Below are positions 10,183-17,023 of a stretch of DNA of 33,516 nt, piece by piece (the first letter of the stretch is position 1; every line of letters begins with the position of its first letter). The DNA comes from a virus. The notes beneath the pieces are model-generated. The model was not told the origin of the DNA and did not search any database. It worked only from the letters and a program-made list of their open reading frames with translations. Location: the IMG/VR virus record IMGVR_UViG_3300025300_000048, positions 1-33,516 of that record. One strand, 5' to 3'. The position numbers and the translations under genes are program-made.

Positions 10183-10497
10183 ATGTTGGAACAATTGCTT
10201 CAAGACTGGCGCTTTTTGCTGGCGGTCGCCGCCGCCGCCGTCGCCATCGGTGAGGGCCGCTATAAGCTAAGTCGCCATGAGAGGGCGATTGATTCGCTGC
10301 TGGCTGATAAGCTTGCCGCCGCCACCATCGCTGCCGAGATCAAAGGCATGGCCCAGGATTTGCGCGAACTGAAATCCGGCATTCAAGCGTTTAGCCTGAA
10401 GTATGACAATGGCACGGCGCGTCTGTGGGCCCAGCTTGAAGAATTAAGCATCGATACGAAAGAGAGGCTTGCCAAGATCGAGGGCCAGATCGGTTAG
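10183..10497 (+). CDS. Small N-terminally anchored coiled-coil protein
   Basis: 104 residues. The N-terminus has one hydrophobic helix (FLLAVAAAAVAIG, residues about 11-23), and the rest is a charged helical or coiled-coil region (AAEIKGMAQDLRELKSGIQA, ARLWAQLEELSIDTKERLAK). This architecture fits an inner-membrane accessory lysis protein such as an i-spanin or holin-associated factor, but the sequence alone does not decide. The Shine-Dalgarno sequence before ATG 10183 is weak. The TAG stop at 10495-10497 is followed directly by the next ATG. Confidence 0.5.
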   Translation: MLEQLLQDWRFLLAVAAAAVAIGEGRYKLSRHERAIDSLLADKLAAATIAAEIKGMAQDLRELKSGIQAFSLKYDNGTARLWAQLEELSIDTKERLAKIEGQIG

Positions 10498-11517
10498 ATG
10501 GCTCGAATTTTCACGTCCGATCATGTAGATGTGGTGACGGCGAAGCATTTGTATGAGACGATGACGATGGATGCCATCGCCGAAAAGATGGGCATGAACA
10601 GATCAAAAGTTCAGCGCCTATTGCGGGTGCCTGATGCGGCGCCAACCACCCCTACCCTGCCGATATTTCCAGACGAAGATATCGAGGCCGAGGAAATCCT
10701 CGACCACATGGAGCATCGGTTTGAGAAGCGGCTGGAACATGATGCCGCGCTCAAATGGTTCAGCATCAGGATGCCGACCAACGAGCCGATGGGTCTCACC
10801 TTTGTTGGTGACCCGCACATCGGCGACACGGGTTGCAACATCAAACTGCTGCGCGAGGATTGCCAGACCATGGCGCTCACGCCGGGGATGCATGCCGTAA
10901 ATTTGGGCGACACGACCAACGGGTGGGGCGGGTATCTCATAAGACTTTACGCGGAGATGGACAGCTCACGCGAGACAGAGCATCGCCTGGCTCGGTGGTT
11001 CCTACAAGAGAGTGGTGTGCCTTGGCTGATCTGGTTGATGGGCAACCACGATCTGATGGATGGCGAGTTCGCTGCGTACATCAAGACACTGAACGCCCAC
11101 CAGATACCTATGTTGGATTGGCGGGCGCAATTTAAGCTGGTGTTCCCCAACGGCAAAGAAGCGCGTATCGACGCGGCGCACAACCACAAAGGCACCAGCA
11201 TATACAACAAGCTACACGGTCAGAAACGTGCGGCGCTTTGGGAAGAAAACGCCGATGTATATGTCGCCGGCCACCATCACAACTGTGCCATCACCCAGGA
11301 AGAACTTGATGATGGGCGCTGGGTAACCATGATGCGGGCGCGTGGCTACAAGTGGATCGATGCGTGGGCGGCAATCCACCAGTTTCGCGACAATCGGCAC
11401 GGCGCATCCGTCATGCTGGTCATCGATCCCAAGGCCGAAAGCGCAACCGAATTTATCCACCCATTCGCCGACATCAAGACCGGCGCCAGGTATCTAACAT
11501 ATCTTAGGAGTAAATGA
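10498..11517 (+). CDS. HTH-metallophosphoesterase (calcineurin-like)
   Basis: 339 residues. Residues about 18-43 (YETMTMDAIAEKMGMNRSKV) form a helix-turn-helix of the resolvase/Hin type. The remainder is a calcineurin-like metallophosphoesterase: GDPHIGD at 104-110 (Asp105, His107), NLGDTTNGW at 135-143, GNHD at 182-185, AAHNHKG around 226-232 and AGHHHN at 257-262. All metal ligands of the family appear present. Substrate is unknown; candidates are nucleic acid ends, cyclic nucleotides or phosphoproteins. It lies unexpectedly between tail fibre and holin genes, tightly spaced on both sides, so it is probably made late. Confidence 0.85.
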   Translation: MARIFTSDHVDVVTAKHLYETMTMDAIAEKMGMNRSKVQRLLRVPDAAPTTPTLPIFPDEDIEAEEILDHMEHRFEKRLEHDAALKWFSIRMPTNEPMGLTFVGDPHIGDTGCNIKLLREDCQTMALTPGMHAVNLGDTTNGWGGYLIRLYAEMDSSRETEHRLARWFLQESGVPWLIWLMGNHDLMDGEFAAYIKTLNAHQIPMLDWRAQFKLVFPNGKEARIDAAHNHKGTSIYNKLHGQKRAALWEENADVYVAGHHHNCAITQEELDDGRWVTMMRARGYKWIDAWAAIHQFRDNRHGASVMLVIDPKAESATEFIHPFADIKTGARYLTYLRSK

Positions 11518-11518
11518 A

Positions 11519-11959
11519 TTGTTGACACTTCTCGGATCACTGCTGGGTTTTGGAACATCGTTCCTGCCCAAGGTCATGGATTATTTTCAAGATAAATCTG
11601 ATAAAATCCATGAGCTTCAGATTATGCGGGCGCAAGCCGAGATCGAACTGGACAAGACCGCCATCGAAGCCAACATCCGCGAGATCGAGGCGGTTCATAA
11701 AGAGCATGCCAGCGTGGTACGCAAGGCATCTCAGTTCTTCATAAACCTCAGTTCCTCAGTGAGGCCGATAGTCACTTACTTGTTCGTCATAGAGTGGTGC
11801 ATCATCACATACGCCATCGCGTTCCTGTTGATACGCCAGGACGGCGTCACCATCGACGCCCTGCGCCAGATACTCGATGAGGATTTCATGGCAATTTTCG
11901 CCGCCATAATTTCGTTCTGGTTTGGCGACCGTAGGTTCGGTCGAAATGCAAACAAATGA
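11519..11959 (+). CDS. Holin, three-TM (GTA_holin_3TM type)
   Basis: The start is TTG 11519 with AGGAG at 11506-11510; the nearby ATG at 11514 opens only three codons. The protein has 146 residues. It begins with LTLLGSLLGFGTSFLPK and a charged helix (DKSDKIHELQIMRAQAEIE). Then comes SVRPIVTYLFVIEWCIITYA with a long hydrophobic segment (about 80-102), and a terminal helix FMAIFAAIISFWFGDRRFG. This matches the three-TM holin family first noted in gene transfer agents of alphaproteobacteria. It would form the membrane lesion that releases the downstream lysozyme, whose start overlaps its 3' end by 14 bp. Confidence 0.85.
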   Translation: MLTLLGSLLGFGTSFLPKVMDYFQDKSDKIHELQIMRAQAEIELDKTAIEANIREIEAVHKEHASVVRKASQFFINLSSSVRPIVTYLFVIEWCIITYAIAFLLIRQDGVTIDALRQILDEDFMAIFAAIISFWFGDRRFGRNANK

Positions 11960-12398
11960 TGCTGGACTTCACATCATCAAAATATGCGAAGGTTTCCGCC
12001 GCCGACCGTATTTGGATGTGGGCGGCGTTGTTACTGTGGGCCATGGCACTACCCGTGGCTGGGATAATCGACCTCTCACGATGGACCTGGCGCCGATTAC
12101 GCGGGCCGATGCAGAGGCTTTTCTCAAACGCGATGTCGTGGCTACGGAAGGGTTTGTCTCGCGTCTGGTCAAAGTGGATTTGAACGCGAACGAGTTCAGC
12201 AGTCTGGTCTCTTTTACCTACAATGTCGGCGCCGGGAACCTGCAAAGATCAAAACTCCGCATGGCTCTGAACCGTGGACACAGGCTCGATGCGGCCGATG
12301 AATTTCAATGGTGGCGCCGCGCCGCTGGGCGTATTTACCGCGGGCTTGTTCGTCGCCGATCCATGGAGCGGGAGTTGTTTCTGGATGAAAATTTTTAG
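11946..12398 (+). CDS. Endolysin, T4-type lysozyme (GH24)
   Basis: 150 residues from ATG 11946, overlapping the holin stop. The catalytic triad of phage lysozymes is in place with T4 spacing: Glu15 (CEGFRRRPYLD), Asp24 (YLDVGG) and Thr30 (VVTVGHGT). The downstream SLVSFTYNVGAG segment and WRRAAGRIYRGLVRRR-xxER are typical of lambdoid/T4 muramidases. There is no signal or SAR segment, so export depends on the holin. It cleaves the MurNAc-GlcNAc bond of peptidoglycan. Longer in-frame starts (TTG 11922) lie inside the holin gene and are less likely. Confidence 0.93.
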   Translation: MQTNDAGLHIIKICEGFRRRPYLDVGGVVTVGHGTTRGWDNRPLTMDLAPITRADAEAFLKRDVVATEGFVSRLVKVDLNANEFSSLVSFTYNVGAGNLQRSKLRMALNRGHRLDAADEFQWWRRAAGRIYRGLVRRRSMERELFLDENF

Positions 12399-12408
12399 CA
12401 GTTGACCG

Positions 12409-12795
12409 ATGCCGCGGATATTCCATGCTGCAATGTTCACGGCAATTTTGGGTGCATGCGTGGCCAACGTCACGTCGGTGCCGGTGGCGGTGCCAGTGCC
12501 GGTGGAGGTGTGTGCCACGTCTACCATGGCAACGGTGCGCGCAGAAGCGCGTAAGCAGACGGGCGTCGATCCGACGATATTGACCGGCGATGATGCAGAG
12601 GTATTTATCGCGGCCTTCAACAAGTCACCGCCGTTGTCCACGGTTGTCGCCGACGAAATCGTTCTGGTTGCGGCTGGCCCAGGAACCGCGTTCATCATGA
12701 TGGGGTTGCGTGGGTGTCTGGTCCAAACCGCGAGGTCATTGTGGTACTACATTTCCCAGTGGCGAGGCGGTAAAATTCCCGGTATCGATAGCTAA
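12409..12795 (+). CDS. Putative lipoprotein, spanin candidate
   Basis: Up to 128 residues from ATG 12409; ATG 12433 would give a shorter signal. A short hydrophobic N-terminus ends in ILGAC, an acceptable lipobox, then a Val/Pro-rich stretch (SVPVAVPVPVEVC), a soluble middle, and a second hydrophobic run (EIVLVAAGPGTAFIMMG, about 84-100). A lipobox at one end and a membrane-like helix near the other, directly after holin and endolysin, is the plan of a unimolecular spanin, which fuses outer and inner membranes at lysis. The second hydrophobic run is not strictly C-terminal, so the assignment is tentative. It converges with the leftward operon. Confidence 0.5.
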   Translation: MPRIFHAAMFTAILGACVANVTSVPVAVPVPVEVCATSTMATVRAEARKQTGVDPTILTGDDAEVFIAAFNKSPPLSTVVADEIVLVAAGPGTAFIMMGLRGCLVQTARSLWYYISQWRGGKIPGIDS

Positions 12796-12801
12796 GAAAA
12801 A

Positions 12802-12823
12802 CGCCCGGTATTGAAACCGGGCG
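12802..12823 (-). terminator. Rho-independent terminator of the leftward operon
   Basis: A perfect 8-bp stem (CGCCCGGT at 12802-12809 with ACCGGGCG at 12816-12823, loop of six). On the minus strand it is followed by TTTTTCTT. The plus strand lacks a T tract after the stem, so it works for leftward transcripts. It sits 8 bp after the last leftward micro-ORF and 7 bp from the end of the convergent lysis operon. Confidence 0.8.
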
Positions 12824-12830
12824 CTGGAAT

Positions 12831-12884
12831 TTACAAAGACACTAGCATGATCAATATGGCGATGATGCCGATGACGATATCCAT
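12831..12884 (-). CDS. 17-aa hydrophobic micropeptide
   Basis: On the minus strand, ATG at 12884-12882 is preceded by GAAAGGGA at about 8 bp and encodes MDIVIGIIAILIMLVSL before TAA. Almost every residue is hydrophobic, so it could span a membrane once. It follows the LexA-like gene by 13 bp and ends just before the operon terminator, so it would be the last gene of the leftward transcript. The strong ribosome-binding site and the position argue for expression. The length leaves open that it is chance. Possible roles: toxin-like or membrane-modulating peptide. Confidence 0.45.
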   Translation of the reverse strand: MDIVIGIIAILIMLVSL

Positions 12885-12897
12885 TTTGCTTTCCCTT

Positions 12898-13290
12898 TCA
12901 TTGCACCAGTTCCTTTAGCCTATTGAACCGTTCCGATACCAGCGGCGCGTGGTACTCTGAGTTGTCGGCGTGATGTGGATGGCGTTGGCGAAACACTTGC
13001 CAGGCATCGTGGGCCTGAAAATATATCTTCGCCGCCGCGGCGATCTGGCGCAGCTTTGGCACCTCTGTGTCAACATCTGCGACGATGGCGATGGTCCTGG
13101 CTCGGTGAGGCAACCGCGTAATATAGCCGCGCATTTCCAATGCGGTTACCAGCCGAGAGGCGCCACTCTTCGACGCCAACCCCATACCATTGAGAATATC
13201 CTCATAGCTTGGCGCGTTGCCATTGGCATCGATGTATCCATCGATAAACTCCAGGCACCGCCGCTGCTGCTTGGTCAGGCCCGCCCTCAT
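12898..13290 (-). CDS. LexA-like DNA-binding protein lacking the protease domain
   Basis: 130 residues. Residues 4-65 (LTKQQRRCLEFIDGYIDANG, SYEDILNGMGLASKSGASRL, MRGYITRLPHRARTI) match the winged helix of LexA repressors (LexA_DNA_bind). After it there is only a helical tail rich in His and Arg. The S24 autoprotease domain with its Ala-Gly cleavage site and Ser/Lys dyad is absent. It could be a repressor or co-regulator that is not cleaved in the SOS response. The start overlaps the recT stop by four bases, so it is coupled to the recombination genes. Confidence 0.85.
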   Translation of the reverse strand: MRAGLTKQQRRCLEFIDGYIDANGNAPSYEDILNGMGLASKSGASRLVTALEMRGYITRLPHRARTIAIVADVDTEVPKLRQIAAAAKIYFQAHDAWQVFRQRHPHHADNSEYHAPLVSERFNRLKELVQ

Positions 13291-14303
13291 TCCCCTGCCT
13301 CCTTCGCCTTGGCACTCAATTCTCCCGCCTCCTTCGCCTTCGCCGACAGCATGCGGATCAGCCGCCTGTAGTCCTTGGCAAGCTGTTCCGCCATCGCTGG
13401 AGCCTCATCCTTAATACGGGCGATGGTGTCGTTGTTTTTCTTTTTGAACGCGGCGATATCGTGCCGGCGAACAGTGAAAATGCATTCGCCATCGTCGGCG
13501 ATGCGATTGACCACGTCGGTGAACGTGGCGATCCACTCGGATACGGACCCACAGGCGTCGATCTCGCCGTCATTGGGCATAACCAACTCCCACGCCGGGG
13601 CATCGGGGTCCATTTCCTCGACAGGCGTCTCAGAGGACGCCTCAAGCGTTTGCGTATCTTCCGGCACCCCAGGGCCATCGGCCACCTCTGAAGCCTCTGT
13701 GGCCTCAACCTCGCTGGCCTTTTTTCCCGGTTTCGGCGCCGCAATGGCGTCGAGCGGGTTCACCGGCGGCGTGACATCCTTGATCGGATAGTCTTCTGCC
13801 TCATCTACACTGATGACGCCTTTGAGGGCGTCGGGGAACGCATCGCGCACCGCAAATCCCCTCGCCCGCATCGCCAGCATCCTTTTTGGATACTGCTTCC
13901 AGGGACCGCCCTTCCCCCACAGGTTGGCGCGTTTGGCATCACCGACAGAAAATGTCCGCGTGGTGACAACGTCTCGGTTTTTTACCACCCGCACAATCGT
14001 GCAAGTAGCCTCTTCCCCTTCGATGTTTTCTTGATGCCCGCCATATTCTGGGTGGCTGGTCACCAGCGCCATCATGGCATCGCCATATATGGCCGGCTTT
14101 CCATTGATGACGGCAATTCCCTGCAAGGCTTGCATCGGCGGCAAACCTATTTCGCTGCCCCATTGGATGGCGACAAGGATATCGCCGGGCTTTCCCTTAA
14201 AGTTTGCCGGCACCATCGATGACGACGCCAGTGTCTCGCTGAACTTGACGGCGCCTTCGAACGTGGTCGGCGTCAGCATGCCGGTGGTTGCTGGGATACC
14301 CAT
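13287..14303 (-). CDS. recT: RecT-family single-strand annealing protein
   Basis: 338 residues from ATG 14303, which shares its A with the stop of the exonuclease gene (TGATG) and has GGAGG 8 bp upstream; longer starts to 14426 lie inside that gene. The RecT signature is clear in residues 13-75: TFEGAVKFSETLASSSMVPA, PGDILVAIQWGSEIGLPPMQ, ALQGIAVINGKPAIYGDAMM, followed by WKQYPKRMLAMRARGFAVRD. The C-terminal third is acidic and low in complexity, then basic, and ends in a tandem ten-residue repeat (SAKAKEAGEL SAKAKEAGE). It would anneal ssDNA produced by the adjacent exonuclease, a Red/RecET-like pair for phage recombination. Confidence 0.9.
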   Translation of the reverse strand: MGIPATTGMLTPTTFEGAVKFSETLASSSMVPANFKGKPGDILVAIQWGSEIGLPPMQALQGIAVINGKPAIYGDAMMALVTSHPEYGGHQENIEGEEATCTIVRVVKNRDVVTTRTFSVGDAKRANLWGKGGPWKQYPKRMLAMRARGFAVRDAFPDALKGVISVDEAEDYPIKDVTPPVNPLDAIAAPKPGKKASEVEATEASEVADGPGVPEDTQTLEASSETPVEEMDPDAPAWELVMPNDGEIDACGSVSEWIATFTDVVNRIADDGECIFTVRRHDIAAFKKKNNDTIARIKDEAPAMAEQLAKDYRRLIRMLSAKAKEAGELSAKAKEAGE

Positions 14304-15250
14304 CACGCCACCTCCTTCACGGTTACCGTCTTGGAACGGACAGTCTTCGCCGCCTTGGCCGGCGTGGTCTTTTCCGGCTGCGCCTTCATGTTTCGCATCC
14401 CCCACTTGATCTCGTAGGCGCCGCACTTGGCGAGGCCGTGGTTGCCCATATAACTCTGGATCGCGAGGTTTGCGTCACCTATCACCTGTTCACACGTTTT
14501 GATCGCTTCCTTAGAAGTTACTATGGCCTTGGCGAAGGTCGCGCATTCTGCTTCAAGGATGATCGGCACCTCCTCATCTGCTTCCGGGTACAGCAGTAGC
14601 GCATCGCCGGGGTGGGCCCGTTCCAGATCGTACCATTCGCCCGTCGTGAGGCGCTGGTCGAAATCCAGCACCGCTTCCGAGATGGCGGCGACGGTGCCAG
14701 GGTGCGGCGCGAACAGGAATATCCGCATTTCGATGCCTTGATACAGGACGCATACCGCGGCCCACTTGAATCCAGAACACATCATCTGACCCTGCGCCTG
14801 GATCGGGCCGCGATGCAGCGCCGGCACGTCTTCCGGCCGCACCGAGGTGACCTTGTTTTCGATGCAACCGCAGCCGTCCAGGGTAATGATGTCGGCGCCG
14901 ACCACATAGATGCCGGCGTCGGGATCGGTGACGAACGTCACCGGTTTCTCGAACTCACCGACAGCGTCGAGCGATGCCTGGAGGGGGAGTTCCGGGTGGA
15001 TGTACGGCTCGGTGATCTCGGTCACCAGCCGGTCCACGCCGAGGCGTTCGCCGGCGATCTTGATGCAGACCGGCTCTAGTGTATTCCCCCAGCCTGTTGC
15101 CTCGTTGCCGGCCCAAGGTTCAAGGGTGCCGGCGATGGCATCCCTCGAATATTGAAGTTCCTCATTGCGGCTACTGTAGGGCGAATGCCCCAATAGAGCG
15201 GGCAGTCGTGAAACACTCATCTGTTTATCGTCCGTTACTTTTCCAACCAT
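14303..15250 (-). CDS. YqaJ-type viral exonuclease
   Basis: 315 residues, ATG 15250 with AGGAG 7 bp upstream. It has the lambda-exonuclease/YqaJ core: RLPALLGHSPYSSRNEEL at the N-terminus, GWGNTLEP (Glu59), PLQASLDAV (Asp95), CIENKV (Glu131, Lys133) and GPIQAQGQMMCSGFKWAAV with the usual glutamines. These give the metal-dependent 5'-3' dsDNA exonuclease that feeds RecT. The C-terminal 40 residues are basic. An out-of-frame ATG at 15258 would give only six codons (MKWLEK) overlapping the real start. Confidence 0.9.
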   Translation of the reverse strand: MVGKVTDDKQMSVSRLPALLGHSPYSSRNEELQYSRDAIAGTLEPWAGNEATGWGNTLEPVCIKIAGERLGVDRLVTEITEPYIHPELPLQASLDAVGEFEKPVTFVTDPDAGIYVVGADIITLDGCGCIENKVTSVRPEDVPALHRGPIQAQGQMMCSGFKWAAVCVLYQGIEMRIFLFAPHPGTVAAISEAVLDFDQRLTTGEWYDLERAHPGDALLLYPEADEEVPIILEAECATFAKAIVTSKEAIKTCEQVIGDANLAIQSYMGNHGLAKCGAYEIKWGMRNMKAQPEKTTPAKAAKTVRSKTVTVKEVA

Positions 15251-15285
15251 TTCATGGCTCCTGTTGTGTATGTTTTAGGGTTGTT

Positions 15286-15306
15286 GTCAGCGGGCTTGAC
15301 AGCCCA
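15286..15306. promoter_or_regulatory. Small dyad upstream of the exonuclease gene
   Basis: TGTCA-N7-TGACA at 15286-15302, partly overlapping a GGGCT-TGAC-AGCCC hairpin, lies in the 63-bp gap between the winged-helix gene and the exonuclease start. It could be an operator or an RNA structure near the exonuclease leader. No promoter was recognised here. Arms are only five bases, so chance is possible. Confidence 0.25.
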
Positions 15307-15313
15307 ATATTGC

Positions 15314-15652
15314 TCAACCGGCATGACACCAGACGATGGCTTTACCGTTACTTTTCCAACCATCGGCATGACACCAGACGATGGCTTTGCGGCCCGACGA
15401 ATTGGGCCGGCGGGCGCCAGTGTCCTTTATCATTCCAAGTTTGTTGAGTTCCGTGACACGGGGGCGAATGGTGAGGATGCTTTCCCCCAGCCGGTCGGCG
15501 ATTTCGTCCGCGGTAAAGCCACCACGCGACAGCACCGTCAGGCACTTTTCGCGCAGCGTGCTGACCCGCGGCCGCACTTGTTCAGCGGCGTCGATTGATG
15601 TATCAACGGTCGCCACTCCCGGTCCTGCCGGGTATCGGTCAAAGAGGTCCAT
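15314..15652 (-). CDS. Winged-helix protein with duplicated C-terminus
   Basis: 112 residues. Residues about 30-85 (STLREKCLTVLSRGGFTADE, IADRLGESILTIRPRVTELN, KLGMIKDTGARRP) form a winged helix-turn-helix typical of small phage proteins, ending in the usual GRKAIVWCHA strand. That strand is then repeated after a DGWKSNG linker. The extra copy comes from a 45-bp duplication at DNA level (15320-15343 repeated at 15365-15388). It probably binds DNA; the target is unknown. The start follows the stop of the 49-aa membrane protein by 2 bp. Confidence 0.7.
   Translation of the reverse strand: MDLFDRYPAGPGVATVDTSIDAAEQVRPRVSTLREKCLTVLSRGGFTADEIADRLGESILTIRPRVTELNKLGMIKDTGARRPNSSGRKAIVWCHADGWKSNGKAIVWCHAG
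15320..15388. repeat. Direct repeat (24 bp, period 45) with embedded copy of the exonuclease start
   Basis: The 24 bases at 15320-15343 recur exactly at 15365-15388. Between them, 15345-15363 is an exact 19-base copy of 15232-15250, the first codons of the exonuclease gene. The arrangement duplicates the end of the winged-helix gene and splices in a piece of the neighbouring gene start. Confidence 0.9.
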
Positions 15653-15654
15653 GA

Positions 15655-15804
15655 TCAGACCTCAAAAACCGATAGCAGCACCAGCGCCGCCGTCAAGGCG
15701 ATAAAAATCAACGCTGCTGCTAGGATTGAACCCCAGACCCAATTCACAAATTGTATGATTGGCTCCGTTCTATCCTCACTATAAATTATGCGACAACATC
15801 TCAT
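15655..15804 (-). CDS. 49-aa single-pass membrane protein
   Basis: On the minus strand, ATG at 15804-15802 has a strong ribosome-binding site (GGAAGGAGTGGAAGC before ATG) and encodes 49 residues. A polar N-terminus starts MRCCRIIYSEDRTEPI. A membrane helix spans about residues 22-46 (WVWGSILAAALIFIALTAAL), then FEV. The stop lies 2 bp before the winged-helix gene start, and the gene follows the 105-aa protein by 36 bp, so it belongs to the leftward operon. Topology is probably N-out or N-in single span; function unknown. A superinfection-exclusion or host-membrane role is conceivable but unsupported. Confidence 0.7.
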   Translation of the reverse strand: MRCCRIIYSEDRTEPIIQFVNWVWGSILAAALIFIALTAALVLLSVFEV

Positions 15805-15840
15805 GCTTCCACTCCTTCCAGTTAGGTTGAATGTGGCCCT

Positions 15841-16158
15841 TCACCACTTGTCTAGCCGGCTGTCGGTTTCTCCCGCCAGCCACTTCATATCGCCGTCCGC
15901 GTAAGATTTAAGCACCTGATTGGCGCCATATACGGTAACGCGGGCGTCGAACATTTTGTTCACGTTGGTCTGCCTCTTCCGGCCGGCGATCTCGTCCAAT
16001 ACTTGCGCCAGTTCCATCAGGACATTGGCGGCATTTCTAACATGATCGGTGTGTAATAGCGGTATCGCCAGCCGTGCGCCAGATGTTCCCATCAGTCGCA
16101 GGGCGCGGAGTTGTTCCTGTTGCGAATTAAGCAAGAACCGATTTTCTTTTTTGGGCAT
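15841..16158 (-). CDS. Hypothetical 105-aa helical protein
   Basis: ATG 16158 is preceded by the operon's shared ACGGAGAA motif at 6 bp. The sequence is helical and basic at the N-terminus (MPKKENRFLLNSQQEQLRAL) with no membrane segment or known motif; LLHTDHVRNAANVLMELAQV looks amphipathic. It lies between the recombinase and the 49-aa membrane protein in the leftward operon. I do not recognise the family. Confidence 0.6.
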   Translation of the reverse strand: MPKKENRFLLNSQQEQLRALRLMGTSGARLAIPLLHTDHVRNAANVLMELAQVLDEIAGRKRQTNVNKMFDARVTVYGANQVLKSYADGDMKWLAGETDSRLDKW

Positions 16159-16161
16159 TCC

Positions 16162-16289
16162 CTATTCTCCGTTTTTATATGGTGGCGCTCGTTTGCGCGG
16201 CGCCGCCCTCATATGCCGTTTGGAACATTATCAGAACATACGGCCCGTGTAAATGCCGCAATGCACTGTTTTGGTTGTTCCCTAATCAT
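16162..16289 (-). other. 141-bp gap holding two chained micro-ORFs
   Basis: Between the recombinase stop (16301) and the 105-aa gene, the minus strand can read a 26-codon ORF (16289-16209, start after GACAGGA). It overlaps by ATGA a 16-codon basic ORF (16212-16162, MRAAPRKRAPPYKNGE), which ends 4 bp before the next ATG. The overlap pattern resembles translational coupling, but both are very short and could be leader sequence only. Confidence 0.25.
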
Positions 16290-16300
16290 TCCTGTCACCC

Positions 16301-17023
16301 CTACCCCTTCCGGTCTAAAATTGACTTGACCTGTTGCGGGTGCCAGTTGGCGCGGCCGGTCGAGGTCTTGATGCCGCGGGCCTTGAGGGCGGTGGCGATC
16401 TCGCGCAGGGTTTTCAAGCCAGCCGCTTGAATCTGTTCGATGATGGGCAAGGTATTTTCAGCGAACTGCTGGGCGATAGCCGATTGCGTGGCGCGTCCAT
16501 TGTGTCCCATATTGCGCAGCACGGCGCTGTCCTGCTGCCCGAGGCGGTCGATTTTCTTGCCGGCCTTGGTGACGCCCTTTTTCTTGAGCGCCGCCAGCGC
16601 CGCCTTGGTGCGCTCGGAAATTTGATCCCTCTCATATTCGGCCATCGCCGCCAGGATGTGCAGGGTCAGCCGGTTGGCATGCGGGTTGTCGGCTGCGACG
16701 AAGTCCACCTTGCTATCCATCATGTTGGTGATGAAGGCGAGGTTGCGTGAGAGCCGGTCCAGCTTGGCGACCACCAGCGTTGCCTTGGTCTTCTTGCAAA
16801 GCTCTATGGCGGCGTCGAGTTGCGGCCGGTCATTCTTCTTGCCGCTCTCGGTTTCAACGAACTCGCCGACCAGCTTCCAGTCGCCGCCGTTGAGGAACCG
16901 CTGCACGGTCTCCCGTTGGGCGTCGATGCCGAGGCCGGTGGCGCCCTGCCGCAAGGTGCTGACACGGTAATAGGCAACGTACTTGCCTGTGTGTTCGATG
17001 CCGCTGGCGTACTGTTCTGACAT
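16301..17023 (-). CDS. Serine recombinase (resolvase/invertase family)
   Basis: 240 residues. The N-terminal catalytic domain has YRVSTLRQ (nucleophile Ser22, Arg20), TLVVAKLDRLSRN (87-94) and AAMAEYERDQISERTKAALA, all hallmarks of small serine recombinases. The C-terminal part (LPIIEQIQAAGLKTLREIAT, ARGIKTSTGRANWHPQQVKS) is a helix-turn-helix DNA-binding region. It is far smaller than the large serine integrases, so it is more like a resolvase or invertase, though such proteins sometimes serve as phage integrases. ATG 17023 overlaps the upstream stop (TAATG) and has the shared ACGGAGAA motif. No paired attachment or inversion sites were recognised. Confidence 0.9.
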   Translation of the reverse strand: MSEQYASGIEHTGKYVAYYRVSTLRQGATGLGIDAQRETVQRFLNGGDWKLVGEFVETESGKKNDRPQLDAAIELCKKTKATLVVAKLDRLSRNLAFITNMMDSKVDFVAADNPHANRLTLHILAAMAEYERDQISERTKAALAALKKKGVTKAGKKIDRLGQQDSAVLRNMGHNGRATQSAIAQQFAENTLPIIEQIQAAGLKTLREIATALKARGIKTSTGRANWHPQQVKSILDRKG

